Assembly (NCBI GenBank): GCA_964057225.1
Contig: OZ059896.1
Span: forward strand, 4,278,001-4,342,000
Source of the DNA: Auanema rhodensis
Lineage: Eukaryota > Nematoda > Chromadorea > Rhabditida > Rhabditidae
Reading direction: 5' to 3'
Length of the DNA: 64,000 nt
The notes below the pieces were generated by a model. That model did not search any database. It had not been told where the DNA came from and saw only the letters and a program-made list of their open reading frames with translations. Positions within the stretch are counted from its first letter, which is position 1; each line of letters begins with the position of its first letter. The translations under genes were made by a program, and so were the position numbers. Positions 28,501 through 43,800 of this stretch are shown piece by piece.

Positions 28501-31499
28501 GAAAATCGCATCTCTTTATCTTTCACGTGAGGCGAGTTACATACCAAGTGCACATCACGTGTACATTTAATTAGCATAAATTAAAGTTCACGTAAATTTC
28601 AAAGTCATGGTTACCATGAACCAATGTCAATAAAAATTTGTTTTTAGACTAATATGGACATGGGGAATCTAATTTTGAAAACCGCATCTCTTTATCTTTC
28701 AAGTGAAGCGAGTTACATACCAAGTGCACATCACGTGTACATTTAATTAGCATAAATTAAAGTTCACGTAAATTTCAAATTCATGGTTACCATGAACCAA
28801 TATCAATAAAAATTTGTTTTCAAACTAATATGGACATGGGGATTCTAATTTTGAAAACCGCATCTCTTTATCTTTCACGTGAAGCGAGTTACATACCTAG
28901 TGCACATCACGTGTACATTTAATTAGCATAAATTAAAGTTCACGTAAGTTTCAAAGTCATGGTTACCATGAACCAATATCAATAAAAATTTGTTTTTAGA
29001 CTAATATGGACATGGGGAATCTAATTTTGAAAACCGCATCTCTTTATCTTTTACGTGAAGCGAGTTACATACCAAGTGCACATCACGTGTACATTTAATT
29101 AGCATAAATTAAAGTTCACGTAAATTTCAAAGTCATGGTTACCATGAACCAATATCAATAAAAATTTGTTTTTAAACTAATATGGACATGGGGAATCTAA
29201 TTTTTAAAACCGCATTTCTTTATCTTTCAAGTGAAGCGAGTTACATACCAAGTGCACATCACGTGTACATTTAATTAGCATAAATTAAAGTTCACGTAAA
29301 TTTCAAAGTCATGGTTACCATGCACCAATATCAATAAAATTTTGTTTTTAGACTAATATGGACATGGGGAATCTAATTTTGAAAACCGCATCTTTTTATC
29401 TTTCACGTGAAGCGAGTTACATACCAAGTGCACATCACGTGTACATTTAATTAGCATAAATTAAAGTTCACGTAAATTTCAAACTCATGGTTACCATGCA
29501 CCAATATCAATAAAAATTTGTTTTTAGACTAATATGGACATGGAGAATCTAATTTTGAAAATCGCATCTCTTTATCTTTCACGTGAGGCGAGTTACATAC
29601 CAAGTGCACATCACGTGTACATTTAATTAGCATAAATTAAAGTTCACGTAAATTTCAAAGTCATGGTTACCATGAACCAATATCAATAAAAATTTGTTTT
29701 TAGACTAATATGGACATGGGGAATCTAATTTTGAAAACCGCATCTCTTTATCTTTCAAGTGAAGCGAGTTACATACCAAGTGCACATCACGTGTACATTT
29801 AATTAGCATAAATTAAAGTTCACGTAAATTTCAAATTCATGGTTACCATGAACCAATATCAATAAAAATTTGTTTCCATACTAATATGGACATGGGGATT
29901 CTAATTTTGAAAACCGCATCTCTTTATCTTTCACGTGAAGCGAGTTACATACCTAGTGCACATCACGTGTACATTTAATTAGCATAAATTAAAGTTCACG
30001 TAAATTTCAAAGTCATGGTTACCATGAACCAATATCAATAAAAATTTGTTTTTAGACTAATTTGGACATGGGGAATCTAATTTTGAAAACCGCATCTCTT
30101 TATCTTTCAAGTGAAGCGAGTTACATACCAAGTGCACATCACGTGTACATTTAATTAGCATAAATTAAAGTTCACGTAAATTTCAAAGTCATGGTTACCA
30201 TGAACCAATATCAATAAAAATTTGTTTTTAAACTAATATGGACATGGGGAATCTAATTTTGAAAACCGCATCTCTTTATCTTTCACGTGAAGCGAGTTAC
30301 ATACCTAGTGCACATCACGTGTACATTTAATTAGCATAAATTAAAGTTCACGTAAATTTCAAAGTCATGGTTACCATGAACCAATATCAATAAAAATTTG
30401 TTTTTAGACTAATTTGGACATGGGGAATCTAATTTTGAAAACCGCATCTCTTTATCTTTCAAGTGAAGCGAGTTACATACCAAGTGCACATCACGTGTAC
30501 ATTTAATTAGCATAAATTAAAGTTCACGTAAATTTCAAAGTCATGGTTACCATGCACCAATATTAATAAAAATTTGTTTTTAGACTAATATGGACATGGG
30601 GAATCTAATTTTGAAAACCGCATCTCTTTATCTTTCACGTGAAGCGAGTTACATACCAAGTGCACATCACGTGTACACTTAATTAGCATAAATTAAAGTT
30701 CACGTAAATTTCAAAGTCATGGTTACCATGAACCAATATCAATAAAAATTTGTTTTTAGACTAATATGGACATGGGGAATCTAATTTTGAAAACTGCATC
30801 TCTTTATCTTTCGAGTGAAGCGAGTTACATACCAAGTGCACATCACGTGTACATTTAATTAGCATAAATTAAAGTTCACGTAAATTTCAAAGTCATGGTT
30901 ACCATGAACCAATATCAATAAAAATTTGTTTTTAAACTAATATGGACATGGGGAATCTAATTTTGAAAACCGCATCTCTTTATCTTTCACGTGAAGCGAG
31001 TTACATACCTAGTGCACATCACGTGTACATTTAATTAGCATAAATTAAAGTTCACGTAAATTTCAAAGTCATGGTTACCATGAACCAATATCAATAAAAA
31101 TTTGTTTTTAGACTAATAGGGACATGGGGAATCTAATTTTGAAAACCGCATCTCTTTATCTTTCACGTGAAACGAGTTACATATAAAGTGCACATCACGT
31201 GTACATTTAATTAGCATAAATTAAAGTTCACGTAAATTTCAAAGTCATGGTTACCATGCACCAATATTAATAAAAATTTGTTTTTAGACTAATATGGACA
31301 TGGGGAATCTAATTTTGAAAACCGCATCTCTTTATCTTTCACGTGAAGCGAGTTACATACCAAGTGCACATCACGTGTACACTTAATTAGCATAAATTAA
31401 AGTTCACGTAAATTTCAAAGTCATGGTTACCATGAACCAATATCAATAAAAATTTGTTTTTAGACTATTATGGACATGGGGAATCTAATTTTGAAAACT

Positions 31500-34140
31500 G
31501 CATCTCTTTATCTTTCAAGTGAAGCGAGTTACATACCAAGTGCACATCACGTGTACATTTAATTAGCATAAATTAAAGTTCATGTAAATTTCAAAGTCAT
31601 GGTTACCATGCACCAATATCAATAAAAGTTTGTTTTTAGACTAATATGGACATGGGGAATCTAATTTTGAGAACCGCATCTCTTTATCTTTCACGTGAAG
31701 CGAGTTACATATAAAGTGCACATCACGTGTACATTTAATTAGCATAAATTAAAGTTCACGTAAGTTTCAAAGTCATGGTTACCATGAACCAATATCAATA
31801 AAAATTTGTTTTTAGACTAATATGGACATGGGGAATCTAATTTTGAAAACCGCATCTCTTTATCTTTCACGTGAAGCGAGTTACATACCAAGTGCACATC
31901 ACGTGTACATTTAATTAGCATAAATTAAAGTTCACGTAAATTTCAAAGTCATGGTTACCATGAACCAATATCAATAAAAATTTGTTTTTAAACTAATATG
32001 GACATGGGGAATCTAATTTTTAAAACCGCATTTCTTTATCTTTCAAGTGAAGCGAGTTACATACCAAGTGCACATCACGTGTACATTTAATTAGCATAAA
32101 TTAAAGTTCACGTAAATTTCAAAGTCATGGTTACCATGAACCAATATCAATAAAAATTTGTTTTCAAACTAATATGGACATGGGGATTCTAATTTTGAAA
32201 ACCGCATCTCTTTATCTTTCACGTGAAGCGAGTTACATACCTAGTGCACATCACGTGTACATTTAATTAGCATAAATTAAAGTTCACGTAAATTTCAAAG
32301 TCATGGTTACCATGAACCAATATCAATAAAAATTTGTTTTTAGACTAATTTGGACATGGGGAATCTAATTTTGAAAACCGCATCTCTTTATCTTTCAAGT
32401 GAAGCGAGTTACATACCAAGTGCACATCACGTGTACATTTAATTAGCATAAACTAAAGTTCACGTAAATTTCAAAGTCATGGTTACCATGAACCAATATC
32501 AATAAAAATTTGTTTTTAAACTAATATGGACATGGGGAATCTAATTTTGAAAACCGCATCTCTTTATCTTTCACGTGAAGCGAGTTACATACCTAGTGCA
32601 CATCACGTGTACATTTAATTAGCATAAATTAAAGTTCACGTAAATTTCAAAGTCATGGTTACCATGCACCAATATCAATAAAAGTTTGTTTTTAGACTAA
32701 TATGGACATGGGGAATCTAATTTTGAGAACCGCATCTCTTTATCTTTCACGTGAAGCGAGTTACATATAAAGTGCACATCACGTGTACATTTAATTAGCA
32801 TAAATTAAAGTTCACGTAAATTTCAAAGTCATGGTTACCATGAACCAATATCAATAAAAATTTGTTTTTAGACTAATATGGACATGGGGAATCTACTTTT
32901 GAAAACCGCATCTCTTTATCTTTCACGTGAAGCGAGTTACATACCAAGTGCACATCACGTGTACATTTAATTAGCATAAATTAAAGTTCACGTAAATTTC
33001 AAAGTCATGGTTACCATGAACCAATATCAATAAAAATTTGTTTTTAAACTAATATGGACATGGGGAATCTAATTTTGAAAACCGCATCTCTTTATCTTTC
33101 AAGTGAAGCGAGTTACATACCAAGTGCACATCACGTGTACATTTAATTAGCATAAATTAAAGTTCACGTAAATTTCAAAGTCATGGTTACCATGAACCAA
33201 TATCAATAAAAATTTGTTTTCAAACTAATATGGACATGGGGATTCTAATTTTGAAAACCGCATCTCTTTATCTTTCACGTGAAGCGAGTTACATACGTAG
33301 TGCACATCACGTGTACATTTAATTAGCATAAATTAAAGTTCACGTAAATTTCAAAGTCATGGTTACCATGAACCAATATCAATAAAAATTTGTTTTTAGA
33401 CTAATTTGGACATGGGGAATCTAATTTTGAAAACCGCATCTCTTTATCTTTCAAGTGAAGCGAGTTACATACCAAGTGCATATCACGTGTACATTTAATT
33501 AGCATAAATTTAAGTTCACGTAAATTTCAAAGTCATGGTTACCATGAACCAATATCAATAAAAATTTGTTTTTAAACTAATATGGACATGGGGATTCTAA
33601 TTTTGAAAACCGCATCTCTTTATCTTTCACGTGAAGCGAGTTACATACCTAGTGCACATCACGTGTACATTTAATTAGCATAAATTAAAGTTCACGTAAA
33701 TTTCAAAGTCATGGTTACCATGAACCAATATCAATAAAAATTTGTTTTTAGACTAATTTGGACATGGGGATTCTAATTTTGAAAACCGCATCTCTTTATC
33801 TTTCACGTGAAGCGAGTTACATACCTAGTGCACATCACGTGTACATTTAATTAGCATAAATTAAAGTTCACGTAAATTTCAAAGTCATGGTTACCATGAA
33901 CCAATATCAATAAAAATTTGTTTTTAAACTAATATGGACATGGGGAATCTAATTTTGAAAACCGCATCTCTTTATCTTTCACGTGAAGCGAGTTACATAC
34001 CTAGTGCACATCACGTGTACATTTAATTAGCATAAATTAAAGTTCACGTAAATTTCAAAGTCATGGTTACCATGCACCAATATCAATAAAAGTTTGTTTT
34101 TAGACTAATATGGACATGGGGAATCTAATTTTGAGAACCG
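31500..34140. repeat. Mosaic related to 6.3-7.6, 11.6-14.3 and 14.4-16 kb
   Basis: 31581 (CATGTAAAT) to about 32100 matches 11695-12214 at +19886. 32163 (TTTTCAAAC) matches 12981 at +19182. The rare ATCTACTTTTG at 32891 matches 14413 at +18478. 34131 (TTGAGAACC) matches 16181 at +17950. The step-wise fall in offset means 4, then 4, then 3 monomers are absent here relative to the 12-16 kb copy. Confidence 0.7.
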
Positions 34141-37100
34141 CATCTCTTTATCTTTCACGTGAAGCGAGTTACATATAAAGTGCACATCACGTGTACATTT
34201 AATTAGCATAAATTAAAGTTCACGTAAATTTCAAAGTCATGGTTACCATGAACCAATATCAATAAAAATTTGTTTTTAGACTAATATGGACATGGGGAAT
34301 CTAATTTTGAAAACCGCATCTCTTTATCTTTCACGTGAAGCGAGTAACATACCAAGTGCACATCACGTGTACATTTAATTAGCATAAATTAAAGTTCACG
34401 TAAATTTCAAAGTCATGGTTACCATGAACCAATATCAATAAAAATTTGTTTTTAAACTAATATGGACATGGGGAATCTAATTTTGAAAACCGCATCTCTT
34501 TATCTTTCAAGTGAAGCGAGTTACATACCAAGTGCACATCACGTGTACATTTAATTAGCATAAATTAAAGTTCACGTAAATTTCAAAGTCATGGTTACCA
34601 TGAACCAATATCAATAAAAATTTGTTTTCAAACTAATATGGACATGGGGATTCTAATTTTGAAAACCACATCTCTTTATCTTTCACGTGAAGCGAGTTAC
34701 ATACCTAGTGCACATCACGTGTACATTTAATTAGCATAAATTAAAGTTCACGTAAATTTCAAAGTCATGGTTACCATGAACCAATATCAATAAAAATTTG
34801 TTTTTAGACTAATTTGGACATGGGGAATCTAATTTTGAAAACCGCATCTCTTTATCTTTCAAGTGAAGCGAGTTACATACCAAGTGCACATCACGTGTAC
34901 ATTTAATTAGCATAAATTAAAGTTCACGTAAATTTCAAAGTCATGGTTACCATGAACCAATATCAATAAAAATTTGTTTTTAAACTAATATGGACATGGG
35001 GAATCTAATTTTGAAAACCGCATCTCTTTATCTTTCACGTGAAGCGAGTTACATACCTAGTGCACATCACGTGTACATTTAATTAGCATAAGTTGAAGTT
35101 CACGTAAATTTCAAAGTCATGGTTACCATGAACCAATATCAATGAAAATTTGTTTTCAGACTAATATGGACATGGGGAATCTAATTTTGAAAACCGCATC
35201 TCTTTATCTTTCACGTGAAGCGAGTTACATATAAAGTGCACATCACGTGTACATTTAATTAGCATAAATTAAAGTTCACGTAAATTTCAAAGTCATGGTT
35301 ACCATGCACCAATATCAATGAAAATTTGTTTTTAGACTAATATGGACATGGGGAATCTAATTTTGAAAACCGCATCTCTTTATCTTTCAAGTGAAGCGAG
35401 TTACATACCAAGTGCACATCACGTGTACATTTAATTAGCATAAATTAAAGTTCACGTAAATTTCAAAGTCATGGTTACCATGAACCAATATCAATACAAA
35501 TTTGTTTTTAAACTAATATGGACATGGGGATTCTAATTTTGAAAACCGCATCTCTTTATCTTTCACGTGAAGCGAGTTACATATAAAGTGCACATCACGT
35601 GTACATTTAATTAGCATAAATTAAAGTTCACGTAAAATTCAAAGTCATGGTTACCATGAACCAATATCAATAAAAATTTGTTTTTACACTAATATGGACA
35701 TGGGGAATCTAATTTTGAAAACCGCATCTCTTTATCTTTCACGTGAAGCGAGTTACATACCTAGTGCACATCACGTGTACATTTAATTAGCATAAATTAA
35801 AGTTCACGTAAATTTCAAAGTCATGGTTACCATGCACCAATATCAATGAAAATTTGTTTTTAGACTAATATGGACATGGGGAATCTAATTTTGAAAACCG
35901 CATCTCTTTATCTTTCAAGTGAAGCGAGTTACATACCAAGTGCACATCACGTGTACACTTAATTAGCATAAATTAAAGTTCACGTAAATTTCAAAGTCAT
36001 GGTTACCATGCACCAATATCAATGAAAATTTGTTTTTAGACTAATATGGACATGGGGAATCTAATTTTGAAAACCGCATCTCTTTATCTTTCAAGTGAAG
36101 CGAGTTACATACCAAGTGCACATCACGTGTACATTTAATTAGCATAAATTAAAGTTCACGTAAATTTCAAAGTCATGGTTACCATGAACCAATATCAATA
36201 CAAATTTGTTTTTAAACTAATATGGACATGGGGATTCTAATTTTGAAAACCGCATCTCTTTATCTTTCACGTGAAGCGAGTTACATATAAAGTGCACATC
36301 ACGTGTACATTTAATTAGCATAAATTAAAGTTCACGTAAAATTCAAAGTCATGGTTACCATGAACCAATATCAATAAAAATTTGTTTTTAAACTAATATG
36401 GACATGGGGAATCTAATTTTGAAAACCGCATCTCTTTATCTTTCACGTGAAGCGAGTTACATACCTAGTGCACATCACGTGTACATTTAATTAGCATAAA
36501 TTAAAGTTCACGTAAATTTCAAAGTCATGGTTACCATGAACCAATATCAATAAAAATTTGTTTTTAGACTAATATGGACATGGGAAATCTAATTTTGAAA
36601 ACCGCATCTCTTTATCTTTCACGTGAAGCGAGTTACATATAAAGTGCACATCACGTGTACATTTAATTAGCATAAATTAAAGTTCACGTAAATTTCAAAG
36701 TCATGGTTACCATGAACCAATATCAATAAAAATTTGTTTTTAGACTAATATGGACATGGGGAATCTAATTTTGAAAACCGCATCTCTTTATCTTTCACGT
36801 GAAGCGAGTAACATACCAAGTGCACATCACGTGTACATTTAATTAGCATAAATTAAAGTTCACGTAAATTTCAAAGTCATGGTTACCATGAACCAATATC
36901 AATAAAAATTTGTTTTTAAACTAATATGGACATGGGGAATCTAATTTTGAAAACCGCATCTCTTTATCTTTCAAGTGAAGCGAGTTACATACCAAGTGCA
37001 CATCACGTGTACATTTAATTAGCATAAATTAAAGTTCACGTAAATTTCAAAGTCATGGTTACCATGAACCAATATCAATAAAAATTTGTTTTCAAACTAA

Positions 37101-37835
37101 TATGGACATGGGGATTCTAATTTTGAAAACCACATCTCTTTATCTTTCACGTGAAGCGAGTTACATACCTAGTGCACATCACGTGTACATTTAATTAGCA
37201 TAAATTAAAGTTCACGTAAATTTCAAAGTCATGGTTACCATGAACCAATATCAATAAAAATTTGTTTTTAGACTAATTTGGACATGGGGAATCTAATTTT
37301 GAAAACCGCATCTCTTTATCTTTCAAGTGAAGCGAGTTACATACCAAGTGCACATCACGTGTACATTTAATTAGCATAAATTAAAGTTCACGTAAATTTC
37401 AAAGTCATGGTTACCATGAACCAATATCAATAAAAATTTGTTTTTAAACTAATATGGACATGGGGAATCTAATTTTGAAAACCGCATCTCTTTATCTTTC
37501 ACGTGAAGCGAGTTACATACCTAGTGCACATCACGTGTACATTTAATTAGCATAAGTTGAAGTTCACGTAAATTTCAAAGTCATGGTTACCATGAACCAA
37601 TATCAATGAAAATTTGTTTTTAGACTAATATGGACATGGGGAATCTAATTTTGAAAACCGCATCTCTTTATCTTTCACGTGAAGCGAGTTACATATAAAG
37701 TGCACATCACGTGTACATTTAATTAGAATAAATTAAAGTTCACGTAAATTTCAAAGTCATGGTTACCATGCACCAATATCAATGAAAATTTGTTTTTAGA
37801 CTAATATGGACATGGGGAATCTAATTTTGAAAACC
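34140..37835. repeat. 14-monomer (2464-bp) repeat: 34140-35371 and 36604-37835
   Basis: Seven monomers recur at exactly 2464 bp. Markers: GAGTAACAT (34341/36805), the mutated junction AACCACATC (34665/37129) and AAGTTGAAG with AATGAAAA (35091/37555). The intervening part holds its own 4-monomer repeat marked by AATACAAAT (35372 and 36076 units). Confidence 0.85.
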
Positions 37836-40800
37836 GCATCTCTTTATCTTTCAAGTGAAGCGAGTTACATACCAAGTGCACATCACGTGTACACTTAATT
37901 AGCATAAATTAAAGTTCACGTAAATTTCAAAGTCATGGTTACCATGCACCAATATCAATGAAAATTTGTTTTTAGACTAATATGGACATGGGGAATCTAA
38001 TTTTGAAAACCGCATCTCTTTATCTTTCAAGTGAAGCGAGTTACATACCAAGTGCACATCACGTGTACATTTAATTAGCATAAATTAAAGTTCACGTAAA
38101 TTTCAAAGTCATGGTTACCATGAACCAATATCAATAAAAATTTGTTTTTAAACTAATATGGACATGGGGATTCTAATTTTGAAAACCGCATCTCTTTATC
38201 TTTCACGTGAAGCGAGTTACATATAAAGTGCACATCACGTGTACATTTAATTAGCATAAATTAAAGTTCACGTAAAATTCAAAGTCATGGTTACCATGAA
38301 CCAATATCAATAAAAATTTGTTTTTAAACTAATATGGACATGGGGAATCTAATTTTGAAAACCGCATCTCTTTATCTTTCACGTGAAGCGAGTTACATAC
38401 CTAGTGCACATCACGTGTACATTTAATTAGCATAAATTAAAGTTCACGTAAATTTCAAAGTCATGGTTACCATGAACCAATATCAATAAAAATTTGTTTT
38501 TAGACTAATATGGACATGGGGAATCTAATTTTGAAAACCGCATCTCTTTATCTTTCACGTGAAGCGAGTTACATATAAAGTGCACATCACGTGTACATTT
38601 AATTAGCATAAATTAAAGTTCACGTAAATTTCAAAGTCATGGTTACCATGCACCAATATTAATAAAAATTGGTTTTTAGACTAATATGGACATGGGGAAT
38701 CTAATTTTGAAAACTGCATCTCTTTATCTTTCACGTGAAGCGAGTTACATACCAAGTGCACATCACGTGTACACTTAATTAGCATAAATTAAAGTTCACG
38801 TTAATTTCAAAGTCATGGTTACCATGAACCAATATCAATAAAAACTTGTTTTTAGACTAATATGGACATGGGGAATCTAATTTTGAAAACCGCATCTCTT
38901 TATCTTTCACGTGAAGCGAGTTACATATAAAGTGCACATCACGTGTACATTTAATTAGCATAAATTAAAGTTCACGTAAATTTCAAAGTCATGGTTACCA
39001 TGCACCAATATTAATAAAAATTTGTTTTTAGACTAATATGGACATGGGGAATCTAATTTTGAAAACCGCATCTTTTTATCTTTCACGTGAAGCGAGTTAC
39101 ATACCAAGTGCACATCACGTGTACACTAAATTAGCATAAATTAAAGTTCACGTTAATTTCAAAGTCATGGTTACCATGCACCAATATCAATAAAAATTTG
39201 TTTTTAGACTAATTTGGACATGGGGAATCTAATTTTGAAAACCGCATCTCTTTATCTTTCACGTGAGGCGAGTTACATACCAAGTGCACATCACGTGTAC
39301 ATTTAATTAGCATAAATTAAAGTTCACGTAAATTTCAAAGTCATGGTTACCATGAACCAATATCAATAAAAATTTGTTTTTAGACTAATATGGACATGGG
39401 GAATCTAATTTTGAAAACCGCATCTCTTTATCTTTCAAGTGAAGCGAGTTACATACCAAGTGCACATCACGTGTACATTTAATTAGCATAAATTAAAGTT
39501 CACGTAAATTTCAAATTCATGGTTACCATGAACCAATATCAATAAAAGTTTGTTTTTAAACTAATATGGACATGGGGATTCTAATTTTGAAAACCGCATC
39601 TCTTTATCTTTCACGTGAAGCGAGTTACATACCTAGTGCACATCACGTGTACATTTAATTAGCATAAATTAAAGTTCACGTAAATTTCAAAGTCATGGTT
39701 ACCATGAACCAATATCAATAAAAATCTGTTTTTAGACTAATTTGGACATGGGGAATCTAATTTTGAAAACCGCATCTCTTTATCTTTCACGTGAAGCGAG
39801 TTACATACCAAGTGCACATCACGTGTACACTAAATTAGCATAAATTAAAGTTCACGTTAATTTCAAAGTCATGGTTACCATGAACCAATATCAATAAAAA
39901 TTTGTTTTTAGACTAATATGGACATGGGGAATCTAATTTTGAAAACCGCATCTCTTTATCTTTCACGTGAAGCGAGTTACATACCAAGTGCACATCACGT
40001 GTACACTAAATTAGCATAAATTAAAGTTCACGTTAATTTCAAAGTCATGGTTACCATGAACCAATATCAATAAAAATTTGTTTTTAAACTAATATGGACA
40101 TGGGGAATCTAATTTTGAAAACCGCATCTCTTTATCTTTCACGTGAAGCGAGTTACATACCTAGTGCACATCACGTGTACATTTAATTAGCATAAATTAA
40201 AGTTCACGTAAATTTCAAAGTCATGGTTACCATGAACCAATATCAATAAAAATTTGTTTTTAGACTAATATGGACATGGGGAATCTAATTTTGAAAACCG
40301 CATCTCTTTATCTTTCACGTGAAGCGAGTTACATATAAAGTGCACATCACGTGTACATTTAATTAGCATAAATTAAAGTTCACGTAAATTTCAAAGTCAT
40401 GGTTACCATGCACCAATATTAATAAAAATTGGTTTTTAGACTAATATGGACATGGGGAATCTAATTTTGAAAACTGCATCTCTTTATCTTTCACGTGAAG
40501 CGAGTTACATACCAAGTGCACATCACGTGTACACTTAATTAGCATAAATTAAAGTTCACGTTAATTTCAAAGTCATGGTTACCATGAACCAATATCAATA
40601 AAAACTTGTTTTTAGACTAATATGGACATGGGGAATCTAATTTTGAAAACCGCATCTCTTTATCTTTCACGTGAAGCGAGTTACATATAAAGTGCACATC
40701 ACGTGTACATTTAATTAGCATAAATTAAAGTTCACGTAAATTTCAAAGTCATGGTTACCATGCACCAATATTAATAAAAATTTGTTTTTAGACTAATATG

Positions 40801-43800
40801 GACATGGGGAATCTAATTTTGAAAACCGCATCTTTTTATCTTTCACGTGAAGCGAGTTACATACCAAGTGCACATCACGTGTACACTAAATTAGCATAAA
40901 TTAAAGTTCACGTTAATTTCAAAGTCATGGTTACCATGCACCAATATTAATAAAAATTTGTTTTTAGACTAATATGGACATGGGGAATCTAATTTTGAAA
41001 ACCGCATCTTTTTATCTTTCACGTGAAGCGAGTTACATACCAAGTGCACATCACGTGTACACTAAATTAGCATAAATTAAAGTTCACGTTAATTTCAAAG
41101 TCATGGTTACCATGCACCAATATCAATAAAAATTTGTTTTTAGACTAATTTGGACATGGGGAATCTAATTTTGAAAACCGCATCTCTTTATCTTTCACGT
41201 GAGGCGAGTTACATACCAAGTGCACATCACGTGTACATTTAATTAGCATAAATTAAAGTTCACGTAAATTTCAAAGTCATGGTTACCATGCACCAATATT
41301 AATAAAAATTTGTTTTTAGACTAATATGGACATGGGGAATCTAATTTTGAAAACCGCATCTTTTTATCTTTCACGTGAAGCGAGTTACATACCAAGTGCA
41401 CATCACGTGTACACTAAATTAGCATAAATTAAAGTTCACGTTAATTTCAAAGTCATGGTTACCATGCACCAATATCAATAAAAATTTGTTTTTAGACTAA
41501 TTTGGACATGGGGAATCTAATTTTGAAAACCGCATCTCTTTATCTTTCACGTGAGGCGAGTTACATACCAAGTGCACATCACGTGTACATTTAATTAGCA
41601 TAAATTAAAGTTCACGTTAATTTCAAAGTCATGGTTACCATGAACCAATATCAATAAAAATTTGTTTTTAGACTAATATGGACATGGGGAATCTAATTTT
41701 GAAAACCGCATCTCTTTATCTTTCAAGTGAAGCGAGTTACATACCAAGTGCACATCACGTGTACATTTAATTAGCATAAATTAAAGTTCACGTAAATTTC
41801 AAAGTCATGGTTACCATGCACCAATATTAATAAAAATTTGTTTTTAGACTAATATGGACATGGGGATTCTAATTTTGAAAACCGCATCTCTTTATCTTTC
41901 ACGTGAAGCGAGTTACATACCTAGTGCACATCACGTGTACATTTAATTAGCATAAATTAAAGTTCACGTAAATTTCAAAGTCATGGTTACCATGAACCAA
42001 TATCAATAAAAATCTGTTTTTAGACTAATTTGGACATGGGGAATCTAATTTTGAAAACCGCATCTCTTTATCTTTCAAGTGAAGCGAGTTACATACCAAG
42101 TGCACATCACGTGTACATTTAATTAGCATAAATTAAAGTTCACGTAAATTTCAAATTCATGGTTACCATGAACCAATATCAATAAAAATTTGTTTTTAAA
42201 CTAATATGGACATGGGGAATCTAATTTTGAAAACCGCATCTCTTTATCTTTCACGTGAAGCGAGTTACATACCTAGTGCACATCACGTGTACATTTAATA
42301 AGCATAAATTAAAGTTCACGTAAATTTCAAATTCATGGTTACCATGAACCAATATCAATAAAAATTTGTTTTTAAACTAATATGGACATGGGGATTCTAA
42401 TTTTGAAAACCGCATCTCTTTATCTTTCACGTGAAGCGAGTTACATACCTAGTGCACATCACGTGTACATTTAATTAGCATAAATTAAAGTTCACGTAAA
42501 TTTCAAAGTCATGGTTACCATGAACCAATATCAATAAAAATTTGTTTTTAGACTAATTTGGACATGGGGAATCTAATTTTGAAAACCGCATCTCTTTATC
42601 TTTCAAGTGAAGCGAGTTACATACCAAGTGCACATCACGTGTACATTTAATTAGCATAAATCAAAGTTCACGTAAATTTCAAAGTCATGGTTACCATGAA
42701 CCAATATCAATAAAAATTTGTTTTTAGACTAATATGGACATGGGGAATCTAATTTTGAAAACCGCATCTTTTTATCTTTCACGTGAAGCGAGTTACATAC
42801 CAACTGCACATCACGTGTACACTAAATTAGCATAAATTAAAGTTCACGTTAATTTCAAAGTCATGGTTACCATGCACCAATATCAATAAAAATTTGTTTT
42901 TAGACTAAATTGGACATGGGGAATCTAATTTTGAAAACCGCATCTCTTTATCTTTCACGTGAAGCGAGTTACATATAAAGTGCACATCACGTGTACATTT
43001 AATTAGCATAAATTAAAGTTCACGTAAATTTCAAAGTCATGGTTACCATGAACCAATATCAATGAAAATTTGTTTTTAGACTAATATGGACATGGGGAAT
43101 CTAATTTTGAAAACCGCATCTCTTTATCTTTCACGTGAAGCGAGTTACATATAAAGTGCACATCACGTGTACATTTAATTAGAATAAATTAAAGTTCACG
43201 TAAATTTCAAAGTCATGGTTACCATGCACCAATATCAATGAAAATTTGTTTTTAGACTAATATGGACATGGGGAATCTAATTTTGAAAACCGCATCTCTT
43301 TATCTTTCAAGTGAAGCGAGTTACATACCAAGTGCACATCACGTGTACACTTAATTAGCATAAATTAAAGTTCACGTAAATTTCAAAGTCATGGTTACCA
43401 TGCACCAATATCAATGAAAATTTGTTTTTAGACTAATATGGACATGGGGAATCTAATTTTGAAAACCGCATCTCTTTATCTTTCAAGTGAAGCGAGTTAC
43501 ATACCAAGTGCACATCACGTGTACATTTAATTAGCATAAATTAAAGTTCACGTAAATTTCAAAGTCATGGTTACCATGAACCAATATCAATAAAAATTTG
43601 TTTTTAAACTAATATGGACATGGGGATTCTAATTTTGAAAACCGCATCTCTTTATCTTTCACGTGAAGCGAGTTACATATAAAGTGCACATCACGTGTAC
43701 ATTTAATTAGCATAAATTAAAGTTCACGTAAAATTCAAAGTCATGGTTACCATGAACCAATATCAATAAAAATTTGTTTTTAAACTAATATGGACATGGG

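Larger units (their letters stand above)
22349..31323. repeat. 28-monomer (4928-bp) higher-order repeat, two copies
   Basis: 22349-23052 matches 27276-27979 (offset 4927, because of the 175-bp unit between them), including the rare TGGGAAATC. 24284-24987 matches 29212-29915 at 4928. 25340-26747 matches 29916-31323 at 4576, including TTTCGAGTG (26235/30811), AATAGGGAC (26539/31115) and GAAACGAG (26593/31169). The offset change comes from an extra 2-monomer duplication in copy 1. Confidence 0.8.
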
